Positions 26,090-33,965 of a DNA stretch of 39,495 nucleotides are shown here, piece by piece. The notes under the pieces are model-generated. The model saw only the letters and a list, made by a program, of their open reading frames with translations, was not told the origin of the DNA and searched no databases. Each line of letters begins with the position of its first letter. The first letter of the stretch is position 1. A program made the position numbers and the translations under genes. The stretch lies in NCBI GenBank assembly GCA_949293265.1, contig CASFCK010000013.1, positions 1 to 39,495 on the forward strand. The letters run 5' to 3'. The stretch comes from an uncultured bacterium. GTDB lineage: Bacteria > Bacillota_I > Bacilli_A > Acholeplasmatales > Anaeroplasmataceae.

Positions 26090-27901
26090 CTACAACTTTC
26101 TAATTAAACTATTAATTAATTTTTGACTCCTTACAAAAACATCTTTACCATAAGTTTTAACAATTAAGCTATCTAGACTTTTTAAACCATCTTTAACATA
26201 ATCTTCAAATCTACCTTCAAGCTTAGAAATAATCTTATGTGATAATAAGAAGTCAAGTGCAGTTTCTTTAGTACCACCACAGGCTACATAAACAGGAACT
26301 AATTCTTCAATTTGATTTAAAACACGGTTACCAAATGTTAAATCAAATTCTTCGTTAATATAATTAGTTATACTATTAAATTTATCATAATCATCAACAT
26401 TCAAATGTTTAACCATATCACTTCTAGCATCATTAACTAAACTTGCAAACTTAGTCTTAGATAATACGATTTCATTGACATCTTCTTTAACTTCAAACGG
26501 AATATTACGTTCATCAAAATCAATCGTAATCGCTCTATCATAAACTTTATTAGTGATTGTAAATGTTGAATCATCTTTATTAGCTGTACCAATAAAATAA
26601 GAGTTATTAGGTATTTGAATAATACCATCATCTAATTTAGCTGGTGGAATAAAGTCATATGGTAAATGCATTAATCTTAATTTCCATTCAGATTCTGGGT
26701 ATTCAAGAATAGATAAGAAATCTGCAAAATAATATTCAACTCTAGAAATATTCATTTCATCTAAAACAAAGAAATATAGTCTATCAGGATTATAATTAGC
26801 TCCATATAAACTTAATAAGAAATCTGTCTCAGAATAAGTTTTAGAAAATTCATTAAAATAACCAAGTAAACTCGATTTATCTCGATAAGTAGCTTGAACA
26901 GCCACAAATTGTAAATTTGAATTAGTAAATCTTGCAAAGTATCTTGGTAAGCTTGATTTACCTGTACCTGATAAACCTTCTAAAATCATAAAATGACTAG
27001 TAGCTAAACCAGCTATAAAGAATCTAATAGTATCAATATCAAAATATAATTCTTCAGTTTTAGCTAGATACAATCTAAATTGATTACATAAATCAAATAA
27101 ATTAATATCCGTAGATTCAATAGATTCAATACTATAACCATCATATTCAACATCTAATTTAGATAGTGATGGGAATACTTTTTCTCTATCATCTAGTTCT
27201 AAAGCTTTTGGATTATATTCTTCTTTTATGGAAGTGCTAGATATGTTGCCAATTCCAGAACTAACACCAACATTACTTGTCTCTTGATTTGCTAATGGTT
27301 CAAAGTTTTGGCTTACATCAGATTTTATTAAGTCTTCATCATCAAAATCAGGCAATTCATTATGTTTAAATGATTTAAATTCTTTATCAATGTTAATAAA
27401 GTTAACTACAAGCATTACTATTGAACCTAATAAACAAAAAGCTATTAAGTAAATGATTAAAGCTAAAAATAAACATTGACCTAAAAAATTAAATAATGTT
27501 CCTATATTACTAGCATTTAAAGGTCTTTGAATAATAACACCAATACCAATTGATAATAATAAGCAAAACAAAACAGTTAAAACTATAGCTAAAACAATCT
27601 TAGGTGACCTAAATTTAATATTATTAACTTTAGCATAACGATATATATAAAGTATAGCGACAAAACCAACTATTATATATAATGCCATAAGAACTAAAGC
27701 GATAGCCCCAGATAACCCACAAGCTATAACACTAAACTTAAATCCTTTAGCTAATAGAGCTATTGGATTATCTTCTACAAAAAAGTTATGATTTCCCTCT
27801 ATACAAGCCCCTACAAATAAAGTTAAAAAGGAATATAAAGCTACTAGGGATATAGCTATTAAGTTTTTTCTTGTAAAATAATTCTTATTCTTTTTTTCCA
27901 T
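26090..27901 (-). CDS. Membrane-anchored McrB/MoxR-like AAA+ ATPase
   Basis: 603 residues. Four membrane helices occupy about residues 12-172, an acidic linker about 175-260, and an AAA+ domain the rest. Walker A is GLSGTGKSS (near residue 310) and Walker B LYFFVLDEMNISRVE (near 378), where the DEMN form is typical of McrB-like and MoxR-like ATPases. The sensor region is FIGTANKDDSTF. Most McrB proteins carry a DNA-binding N-terminus; here there are membrane helices. It lies between the signal peptidase and the DUF2357-like gene in one operon, which suggests energy-driven remodelling at the membrane rather than DNA restriction. Confidence 0.85.
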   Translation of the reverse strand: MEKKNKNYFTRKNLIAISLVALYSFLTLFVGACIEGNHNFFVEDNPIALLAKGFKFSVIACGLSGAIALVLMALYIIVGFVAILYIYRYAKVNNIKFRSPKIVLAIVLTVLFCLLLSIGIGVIIQRPLNASNIGTLFNFLGQCLFLALIIYLIAFCLLGSIVMLVVNFINIDKEFKSFKHNELPDFDDEDLIKSDVSQNFEPLANQETSNVGVSSGIGNISSTSIKEEYNPKALELDDREKVFPSLSKLDVEYDGYSIESIESTDINLFDLCNQFRLYLAKTEELYFDIDTIRFFIAGLATSHFMILEGLSGTGKSSLPRYFARFTNSNLQFVAVQATYRDKSSLLGYFNEFSKTYSETDFLLSLYGANYNPDRLYFFVLDEMNISRVEYYFADFLSILEYPESEWKLRLMHLPYDFIPPAKLDDGIIQIPNNSYFIGTANKDDSTFTITNKVYDRAITIDFDERNIPFEVKEDVNEIVLSKTKFASLVNDARSDMVKHLNVDDYDKFNSITNYINEEFDLTFGNRVLNQIEELVPVYVACGGTKETALDFLLSHKIISKLEGRFEDYVKDGLKSLDSLIVKTYGKDVFVRSQKLINSLIRKL

Positions 27902-27911
27902 TACTTTATAC

Positions 27912-28853
27912 CTATTTCTTTAGATTTTTTTTAATTACTTTTCCTAATGATTCCTCATTTAATACATCATCTTTTATTTGACATTTACCTAAATAACTAT
28001 CTTTAGAAAAATGATATTCTATACCTTTATAATATAATATAGTCTTAATATCTTCTTTATTATATTCTGAATTATTCCCATTTGCTAAGCTATTTAAAGT
28101 TTGCATTCTTTCATTTTGGGCTTTTAAAACCTTATTAGAAAAATAATCAATAATAAATAAACAAAATAATAAGCATATTATTGTAGCTAAACCAGCAGGA
28201 GATTGTAAAAATAATACAAATATGCCAACACCTTTAATATGATTTCCAGTATAGACACCAATAATATCATCAAATTCTACTAAAACCGGATCACTAGAGG
28301 TGTTCGCATCGCCACGAGTAATATATGTTCCATTATCATTAATGTTAACTATTCTATGAATAATATTTTCAGTGCCATTATAATAAGCTATCGTATCATA
28401 TAGTTCAAGTTCACTAGAATTATTCACTTGCTTAATAACGATAATATCATAAGTATCAAACTGATCATTTAGGTTATTTTCTATTAAATAGTCGTTAATC
28501 TCATTCTTATAACTCATTGAACCAGAAGCTACAACCATAATAGACCGTCCCCCAATCATAACTACACCATTATTCTTAATACTAATAATAGCCGTTATCA
28601 AAAAAGGTACTATTATAACTAATAAAAAAGCATAAATAACCCATTTTATTATTTTGCCATGTTTTTGGCTTTTCTTAAGTTTTTCTTCATCTTTCTTTAA
28701 AATATTAGTTAAAAGAACACTATCTTCCTTACCACTTAAGACTTCACTTACTTGTATTTTTACAAACTTAGAATATAAAAATACAAATAGTACGGCAAAT
28801 ATTCCAACACCTAATATTGTTATAATCAAAGATATTAACTCTTGTTTAGGCAT
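27912..28853 (-). CDS. ER-type (SipW-like) signal peptidase I
   Basis: 313 residues, with membrane helices at about 7-29, 70-93 and 210-232. The S26B pattern is visible: catalytic Ser112 in ASGSMS, His166 in HRIV in place of the Lys of bacterial type I enzymes, and Asp182/Asp188 in TRGDANTSSDP. SipW of Bacillus subtilis is such an enzyme and matures TasA and TapA. Substrates with matching signal peptides flank it (28913-30411 and 18437-19018). The long N-terminal cytosolic loop (30-69) and the C-terminal 80 residues are longer than usual. Confidence 0.88.
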   Translation of the reverse strand: MPKQELISLIITILGVGIFAVLFVFLYSKFVKIQVSEVLSGKEDSVLLTNILKKDEEKLKKSQKHGKIIKWVIYAFLLVIIVPFLITAIISIKNNGVVMIGGRSIMVVASGSMSYKNEINDYLIENNLNDQFDTYDIIVIKQVNNSSELELYDTIAYYNGTENIIHRIVNINDNGTYITRGDANTSSDPVLVEFDDIIGVYTGNHIKGVGIFVLFLQSPAGLATIICLLFCLFIIDYFSNKVLKAQNERMQTLNSLANGNNSEYNKEDIKTILYYKGIEYHFSKDSYLGKCQIKDDVLNEESLGKVIKKNLKK

Positions 28854-28875
28854 CTTGATCCCCCTTTACAAATGA

Positions 28876-28904
28876 AACCGCAGCAACCAGTGGCCACTGC
28901 GGTT
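28876..28904 (-). promoter_or_regulatory. Intercistronic hairpin between client gene and signal peptidase gene
   Basis: AACCGCAG (28876-28883) pairs with CTGCGGTT (28897-28904) around a 13-base loop. A competing 12-bp palindrome, CAGTGGCCACTG, lies at 28888-28899. Only a weak T run follows, so it may be an attenuator or an RNA-stability element that separates the level of clients from that of the machinery. Confidence 0.6.
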
Positions 28905-28912
28905 ATCATCTA

Positions 28913-29662
28913 CTAATTAACAGTAGCAGATACATAGACTGTAAAATCTAATATATCGTTTTTATGATTATTTATTACTTCAGACCTATTACTACCATCT
29001 TCATTAAACTCAGAAATATAGCCATATAAAGTGGCTCTAAAATTCTCTAGTTCTGTTACAACATCATTATCAGAAACTAAAATACCAGAAGGATCGGCAT
29101 CATAATAAAGTCCAGGGTTCATATTACCGAATTTAGACCCCCAACCAAATTCTAGGGTTACATTTAGAGTATATGTATCTAGTAATTTTTCAGAATCAAG
29201 TAAAGTAATACTATAACCACCACTAACTAAGTCACTACCATCTAGTATAATGGCATCACTTAAAATAGTATTACAAGAAATATATCCTTCTTCTATAGCA
29301 TCTAGTACCCCTTGAGGTACACATAAAAATACTTTTAAGCTACCTAGATATGAAACAGGTGAAACTTTAGCTGTTACAGTTATTGATAAAGACTCAAAAT
29401 TTTTTCCATCATTTCGAACTCTACCAGATGTATCATCTTCCGTAGGCTCAAACATAATAACATCTTTACTTAATATTAGGTCTTCAATTTTCAATTGTCC
29501 CTCAACAATTAAACCTGCGCCAACATTACCATTATCCTCACTATTCGCATCTCTAGACATAGCCCAAACTGCAAAACCAGTAGAAATTAGAGCGACGGAA
29601 GCAAACAAGGATAACCCAAAAACAAATAGTTTTCTTTTAAAAAAACCACGTGTTAATCGCAT
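28913..29662 (-). CDS. TasA/SipW-type secreted client, paralogue of the next gene
   Basis: 249 residues. A basic N-terminus and hydrophobic core end in ISTGFAVWAMSRDAN, a SipW-type signal peptide; NVGAGLIVEGQL after it resembles the start of mature TasA-like proteins. The mature domain is beta-rich. Near the C-terminus FGWGSKFGNMNPGLYYD matches ASWGTAFEGQNPYYYYN of the neighbour, so the two are paralogues. SD TAGGAG lies 9 bases upstream of the ATG. Likely fate: cleavage by the peptidase at 27912-28853, then surface or fibre assembly. Confidence 0.7.
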   Translation of the reverse strand: MRLTRGFFKRKLFVFGLSLFASVALISTGFAVWAMSRDANSEDNGNVGAGLIVEGQLKIEDLILSKDVIMFEPTEDDTSGRVRNDGKNFESLSITVTAKVSPVSYLGSLKVFLCVPQGVLDAIEEGYISCNTILSDAIILDGSDLVSGGYSITLLDSEKLLDTYTLNVTLEFGWGSKFGNMNPGLYYDADPSGILVSDNDVVTELENFRATLYGYISEFNEDGSNRSEVINNHKNDILDFTVYVSATVN

Positions 29663-29760
29663 TTAAATCGCTCCTATCAATCAATTAATTAGTAAATATT
29701 CAATTTTAGTTTTTTCGTATTAGTTTGTAGTTTTAAATAATAAAATAAATGTTAGAATTA

Positions 29761-30411
29761 TTATTCAGAGTAGGCACCAACTTCAACCTTTAAGTTAAAT
29801 AACACCTTAGAAGATATTTCATTCAATGCTTTTAAAGCAGTTGTTGCTTTTGAAGCAAGATCTGGAGTATATTCTTGTTTATTGTAATAATAATATGGGT
29901 TTTGTCCTTCAAAAGCAGTACCCCAAGAAGCTTTTACTGTTATAGATAAAGTTCCATTAGAGTATGATGCAGCTGTGATTTTACAATCACCAATATATTC
30001 ACTTGATATTAAATCTTCTAATGTAACCGTAATTTCATCTATATCATTATCTAAACTAACAGAATGTGCGTCTTCAGCAATTTGAGGAGTCAAAGTTTCA
30101 GATAAATTTTCGCCACCCTTTTGTATAGTAGTAGTAAATACTACTTCTAAATCTTCATAAACAGCATCATCGCTTGTCAACCACTTATAAGTTGTGACTG
30201 TTGGACTTTCAGGATCAGAAAACTTAAAGTCACCATCAGGTGTTATTTCAGAAATTGTATATGAGTTATTAGAAACTGTTTCTGTTGTAAATTGACCATC
30301 TCTTCCTACAGGTTCTGGCTCATTAGAAATAACCCAACCGGCAAAACCTACACCAATCATTGCTACGCATAGTAACACTAGTGCGCTTATTGTAAAAATT
30401 TTCTTTTTCAT
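29761..30411 (-). CDS. TasA/SipW-type secreted client, first gene of the operon
   Basis: 216 residues. The signal segment ends in IGVGFAGWVISNEPE, the clearest member of the GF[AS]xW set. The mature part begins DGQFTTETV, then beta-rich, acidic sequence, and closes with the WG-x2-F-x3-NP-x2-YY motif shared with its 249-residue paralogue. As promoter-proximal gene behind a consensus promoter it should be the most strongly transcribed product, as expected of a structural subunit. Its Shine-Dalgarno is separated from the ATG by a hairpin (see 30423-30455). I find no enzymatic motif. Confidence 0.72.
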   Translation of the reverse strand: MKKKIFTISALVLLCVAMIGVGFAGWVISNEPEPVGRDGQFTTETVSNNSYTISEITPDGDFKFSDPESPTVTTYKWLTSDDAVYEDLEVVFTTTIQKGGENLSETLTPQIAEDAHSVSLDNDIDEITVTLEDLISSEYIGDCKITAASYSNGTLSITVKASWGTAFEGQNPYYYYNKQEYTPDLASKATTALKALNEISSKVLFNLKVEVGAYSE

Positions 30412-30422
30412 ACTTGCTTTTT

Positions 30423-30455
30423 GTATTATTTTTATAAATAATACATTCTCCTTTC
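30423..30455 (-). promoter_or_regulatory. Shine-Dalgarno and hairpin ahead of the first client gene
   Basis: On the minus strand GAAAGGAG (30455-30448) is followed by an 8-bp perfect hairpin, GTATTATT-loop-AATAATAC (30444-30423), then 11 bases and the ATG at 30411. Linear distance from SD to start is about 36 bases; folding the hairpin would shorten it to about 14. No other SD is near the ATG. A four-codon frame (ATG TAT TAT TTA TAA) starts right after the SD. Confidence 0.65.
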
Positions 30456-30467
30456 TTTGTTGTTTTC

Positions 30468-30496
30468 ATTATAGTATTATTTAAAATGCATGTCAA
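30468..30496 (-). promoter_or_regulatory. Consensus promoter of the 11-gene surface operon
   Basis: On the minus strand TTGACA (30496-30491), 17 bp, TATAAT (30473-30468): a perfect sigma-A promoter. The start would be near 30461, giving a 50-base leader with the SD hairpin. No cre-like site is visible here. Confidence 0.9.
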
Positions 30497-30714
30497 CTTT
30501 TTTAAGAAACTTGACCATTTAAACACTCCTTTTTTTGATAGTTTTAATATATTTTTTAAAATTTGTTTGATGAAAGCATTAATAAAATAATTAATATTAG
30601 TGTTAATAAATATAAAATTAATTATTTTTATAATGAACATATTAACATATATTTTAAATAACAGTTAATTTAATATTTTCTTTTCCTAGTTGATTGTAAA
30701 ATTAGTCCTTACTA
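30497..30714. other. AT-rich spacer upstream of the operon promoter
   Basis: About 220 bp without a supported gene. A 13-codon frame (30518-30477) with a good SD (AAGGAG, 7-base spacing) overlaps the -35 element of the operon promoter, but nothing else supports it as a gene. Confidence 0.4.
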
Positions 30715-30984
30715 TCAAATAAACAATTTAAATATGAAAACATTTTTAAAAGTTGTCGTTATGCTATCATGACTTAACATTAATTGTTTTTCCCCGATCG
30801 TATTAGTATTACCACCAGATACAACCATATCACTAGTAACAGGAGTTTTTTCTTCACTATTTTGATCAACAAAATATAAGCCTGTTAAATCAACTAGTCG
30901 ATTATCTGCATCATAAATTACTTCTTTGTTAAAACTTTCATCAACAAATGAATAAATTGTGTTCCTTGACAAGCAATTTATCAT
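30715..30984 (-). pseudogene. Remnant of a bacterial Ig-like-domain surface gene
   Basis: 89 codons remain. Residues about 15-80 read as most of one bacterial Ig-like domain (VIYDADNRLVDLTGLYF, then V-T-S-D-M-V-V-S-G and IGEKQLMLSHDSITTTF), the type found inside large surface proteins. There is no signal peptide and no SD at the first ATG, the first residues are unrelated, and the C-terminus (FKNVFIFKLFI) departs from the domain pattern at its last strand. I take it as the degraded core of a deleted surface gene. A strong orphan promoter (31068-31097) still points at it. Confidence 0.6.
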
Positions 30985-31067
30985 CTATATTTCATTAAAT
31001 ATACCAATATAACAATCATTAAATGTCAATTTTTCATAAAATATTTGACACTACCCTCTACGAATTT

Positions 31068-31097
31068 ATTATAAAACTTTACTTATTTGTGTGTCAA
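31068..31097 (-). promoter_or_regulatory. Orphan promoter facing the Ig-like remnant
   Basis: On the minus strand TTGACA (31097-31092), 18 bp, TATAAT (31073-31068). The only downstream frame before the operon is the Ig-like remnant. An oppositely oriented TTGACA (31045-31050) with TATAAA at 31070-31075 overlaps it on the plus strand, spacing 19. Confidence 0.65.
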
Positions 31098-31159
31098 CCA
31101 AATTAGGTGAACTTTTGTATAAAATCAACTTGAAAAGTTTAGTTTACTTTACTATTTTA

Positions 31160-31187
31160 TTGTTTTTTTAAAAAAATAATGTATAAT
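31160..31187 (+). promoter_or_regulatory. Promoter of the MacB/FtsX-type ABC operon
   Basis: TTGTTT (31160-31165), 16 bp including a T/A tract, TATAAT (31182-31187), 35 bp upstream of the start codon. The SD GGTAGGT is weak. Confidence 0.6.
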
Positions 31188-31221
31188 AAATTTAAAGTTT
31201 TAATTATTTGGTAGGTAAAAT

Positions 31222-33963
31222 ATGTGGCTATTACTGAAAAAACAAATTCTCGATATCAAGAATAAAATTTTATTATATTTAGCTCTTTTTTTTATAGTTT
31301 TAGTAGGAATGATCTTTTATAGCGGCTTTACAAGTGCTCAAAATAATATCTTAAATTCTATTAATAAATTTTATGAATCAGCTAATCTAGCTGATTATAC
31401 AATTAAAAGTCCTACTACTTTTAATGAAGATGAATTAAACAATTTTTTAAGTAAAATAGATGGTAAATATGATATTGTCTACAATGAAATGAGTTATGGG
31501 ACAACTAATTATTTTTATCATCGTAATACTTTTAATACTAATAATATTGAACTGGTTGAAGGTACATTTTCTAAAGGACAACATGATATTGTATTAGATT
31601 ATGATTATGCCATAACTAATGGCTATTTTGTAAATGATTATATAATCATTAACAATAACGCCTATCATATAACAGGTTTAGTTAAATTCCCAAATCATGT
31701 CTTTAAAGGTAATTACTTTCCTGATTTAAGTTCTAGTTTTATAGCTTTAAAATATGAAGATACTATAACTACTTCAAATATTATCTTTTTAGATACTAAT
31801 ATGTCTTTAGAAACCATTGACGAGTTAGTATCTACTTGTTTTAGTGACGAATATTTATCAATTACTTATAAGACTCTTGATTATGGTTATCAAAGAGTTG
31901 AAAATGATTTGGCTTTAGTTAATTCCATTTTATTTATCTTTCCTTTAGCTTGTTTTATATCAATAGTCATTATCTTATTTATTAACTATAACAAAATAAT
32001 TGATGAACAAAAGCCTTATATAGGCATTTTAAAAGCTAATGGTTTTAAAACATCTTTAATTTATATTTCTTTATTGATTATCCCTATTATTCTCGTTTTA
32101 GTAGCGGCTTTAATCGGTTCTTGTATTGGTGTTAATACTATTCCTAATTTATATACTAGAATTATTGATAATTATTATGCTTTACCGTCTATTTCTAATT
32201 CTAATATCGTTTTAAGTGTAATAGTACCAATTATCGTTTTACTTATTACTACTATCTTAACTATTTCAATTCCTATTATTTTAACCATAAAACAACAACC
32301 TGTTGATTTATTAAAGACAAAAGCCGAATCTAAATTTGGTCGTTCTTTCTTAAGAAAAGTTAAAATATCTTATCATGTTAAATTAATAATTAGAAACATA
32401 ATTACATCAAAAAGAAAAAATATATGTTTAACTATTGCGGCATCATTATTACTTGGTATTGTATTAGCTGTTTTCTTTATTAGTGATTCATTAGCTTATA
32501 CAGATAATGATTTAGCTAAAGAAACTTATAAAGGTGATTTTGTTTTAGATATAGATGATTTAGATAAAGTATTAGAAAGTAATTTAATTGAAGATACTTA
32601 TTTCTATTTTACTATATCAATTAAAACAGAAGTTAGACCTACTAGTGAAAGTTTATATATATTCGATTTGGAAAAACCTTCAATATCATTAAAAGATACT
32701 AGTGGAAATATCCTTGATTTAACAAAAGATGGTATATTTTTACCTAGTGATTATCAAAAATATGGGTATCAAGTTGGCGATACTATTAAAATATATCCGG
32801 CTCAATATGGCTATGGTCGTGAAATTGAAGTTAAGATTGCTGATTTCTTCGAGGAAATTGGTGTGTTTAAGTTTGCTATATCAATAGATTCTTTAGTTAA
32901 TGCCTACCCACAATTAGGTAATTATGTTCAAACTATTAAAGATAGTATTCCACCTATGGTAAAATTAAATGATGGTAGTACTATCGATGATATTAATAAC
33001 TATATTCATGATAACTTTATTTATCAAGCTAATGTAAATGAAGTTAGTATAGAAAATGATGAAACAATTAAAAAAGTTAGCAATTTATATACTGTAAATA
33101 CAAATTTAATAAATACTAATTTATCAGATTTTAATATTAATAGAGAATATAAATATAACACTAAACAAATGATTATCTTAGATGATAATCTAACTATTAT
33201 GAATTTAAATATTTCAGAAACAGATTTAAGGCCAAATATGGCGACAAATGGCGTTTATTTACCAATATCTTATAAAGATATGGTCAAAGATAATAAGATT
33301 GTTGTCTACATCGATAAAAAAAGTTTTACATTTGATGTTATAGGATATGTAGATGGTAATAGTTGTTATACAACTTTTGATTATTTAGATAGTATTAAAG
33401 ATTATAATCATAATTATTCTTATAGTTATTATTATGAAATAACTGATACTAGTAAAATAGAAGATTTAAAGAACTACATAACAAATAATAATGTTTATTC
33501 TAATTATACAATTACTAATTTTAATACTTTTGGGGAAAGATTAAATATTATTAACGATTTACTAAATATAACTAAAGTTATAGCTACTATTTTAGCTTCA
33601 ATTATCTTTGTTTTATTAGTTTATAATATCGGTGTTATCGGTCTTACTAATCGTTTAGCTGATATTAAAGTGTTTAAAACAGCAGGGTTAAAAAATGCTA
33701 AATTAAAACATATGCTAAGTATTGAAAATATTCTTGTTGTCATTATAGCTAGTGCTATAAGTGTACCAATAGGAATTAGTATAGCTACTAGCATTTTAAA
33801 TGATATTTATGAAATAGCCTCAGTTAGAATGGTTTTATCTTTAGATGTATTATCTATTTTTGTTATTATATTTATAGCTATTATATTAATAATAATCACT
33901 TCTTTCTTAATCAATAAAAAGATTGAAAAGTTGAATTTAGCTAAATTATTGAAAGGAGAATAG
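31222..33963 (+). CDS. MacB/FtsX-type ABC transporter permease
   Basis: 913 residues. The layout is that of duplicated FtsX permeases: an N-terminal helix (about 15-36), a large extracytoplasmic domain, three helices (about 235-355, with the cytosolic PYIGILKANGFKTSLIY block), another helix near 402-425, a second large extracytoplasmic domain, and three C-terminal helices (about 790-905). The C-terminal block has DIKVFKTAGLKNAKLKHM, equivalent to the coupling motif. Such mechanotransmission transporters act on lipoproteins, toxins or antimicrobial peptides and need a MacB/LolD-like ATPase, supplied by the next gene 2 bp on. Substrate unknown; no two-component system is adjacent. Confidence 0.88.
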   Translation: MWLLLKKQILDIKNKILLYLALFFIVLVGMIFYSGFTSAQNNILNSINKFYESANLADYTIKSPTTFNEDELNNFLSKIDGKYDIVYNEMSYGTTNYFYHRNTFNTNNIELVEGTFSKGQHDIVLDYDYAITNGYFVNDYIIINNNAYHITGLVKFPNHVFKGNYFPDLSSSFIALKYEDTITTSNIIFLDTNMSLETIDELVSTCFSDEYLSITYKTLDYGYQRVENDLALVNSILFIFPLACFISIVIILFINYNKIIDEQKPYIGILKANGFKTSLIYISLLIIPIILVLVAALIGSCIGVNTIPNLYTRIIDNYYALPSISNSNIVLSVIVPIIVLLITTILTISIPIILTIKQQPVDLLKTKAESKFGRSFLRKVKISYHVKLIIRNIITSKRKNICLTIAASLLLGIVLAVFFISDSLAYTDNDLAKETYKGDFVLDIDDLDKVLESNLIEDTYFYFTISIKTEVRPTSESLYIFDLEKPSISLKDTSGNILDLTKDGIFLPSDYQKYGYQVGDTIKIYPAQYGYGREIEVKIADFFEEIGVFKFAISIDSLVNAYPQLGNYVQTIKDSIPPMVKLNDGSTIDDINNYIHDNFIYQANVNEVSIENDETIKKVSNLYTVNTNLINTNLSDFNINREYKYNTKQMIILDDNLTIMNLNISETDLRPNMATNGVYLPISYKDMVKDNKIVVYIDKKSFTFDVIGYVDGNSCYTTFDYLDSIKDYNHNYSYSYYYEITDTSKIEDLKNYITNNNVYSNYTITNFNTFGERLNIINDLLNITKVIATILASIIFVLLVYNIGVIGLTNRLADIKVFKTAGLKNAKLKHMLSIENILVVIIASAISVPIGISIATSILNDIYEIASVRMVLSLDVLSIFVIIFIAIILIIITSFLINKKIEKLNLAKLLKGE

Positions 33964-33965
33964 TT

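Noticed and set aside
24874-27901. A McrBC restriction system
   Set aside because: There is no nuclease motif and no DNA-binding N-terminus, and the genes sit inside a secretion operon.
30477-30518. A 13-codon frame with a good SD upstream of the surface operon
   Set aside because: It spans the -35 element of the operon promoter and has no promoter or conservation evidence; kept only as a remark.
30323-30640. A 105-codon minus-strand frame across the operon promoter
   Set aside because: It overlaps the consensus promoter, the SD hairpin and the signal peptide of the first client gene, and its protein is low-complexity with no RBS.
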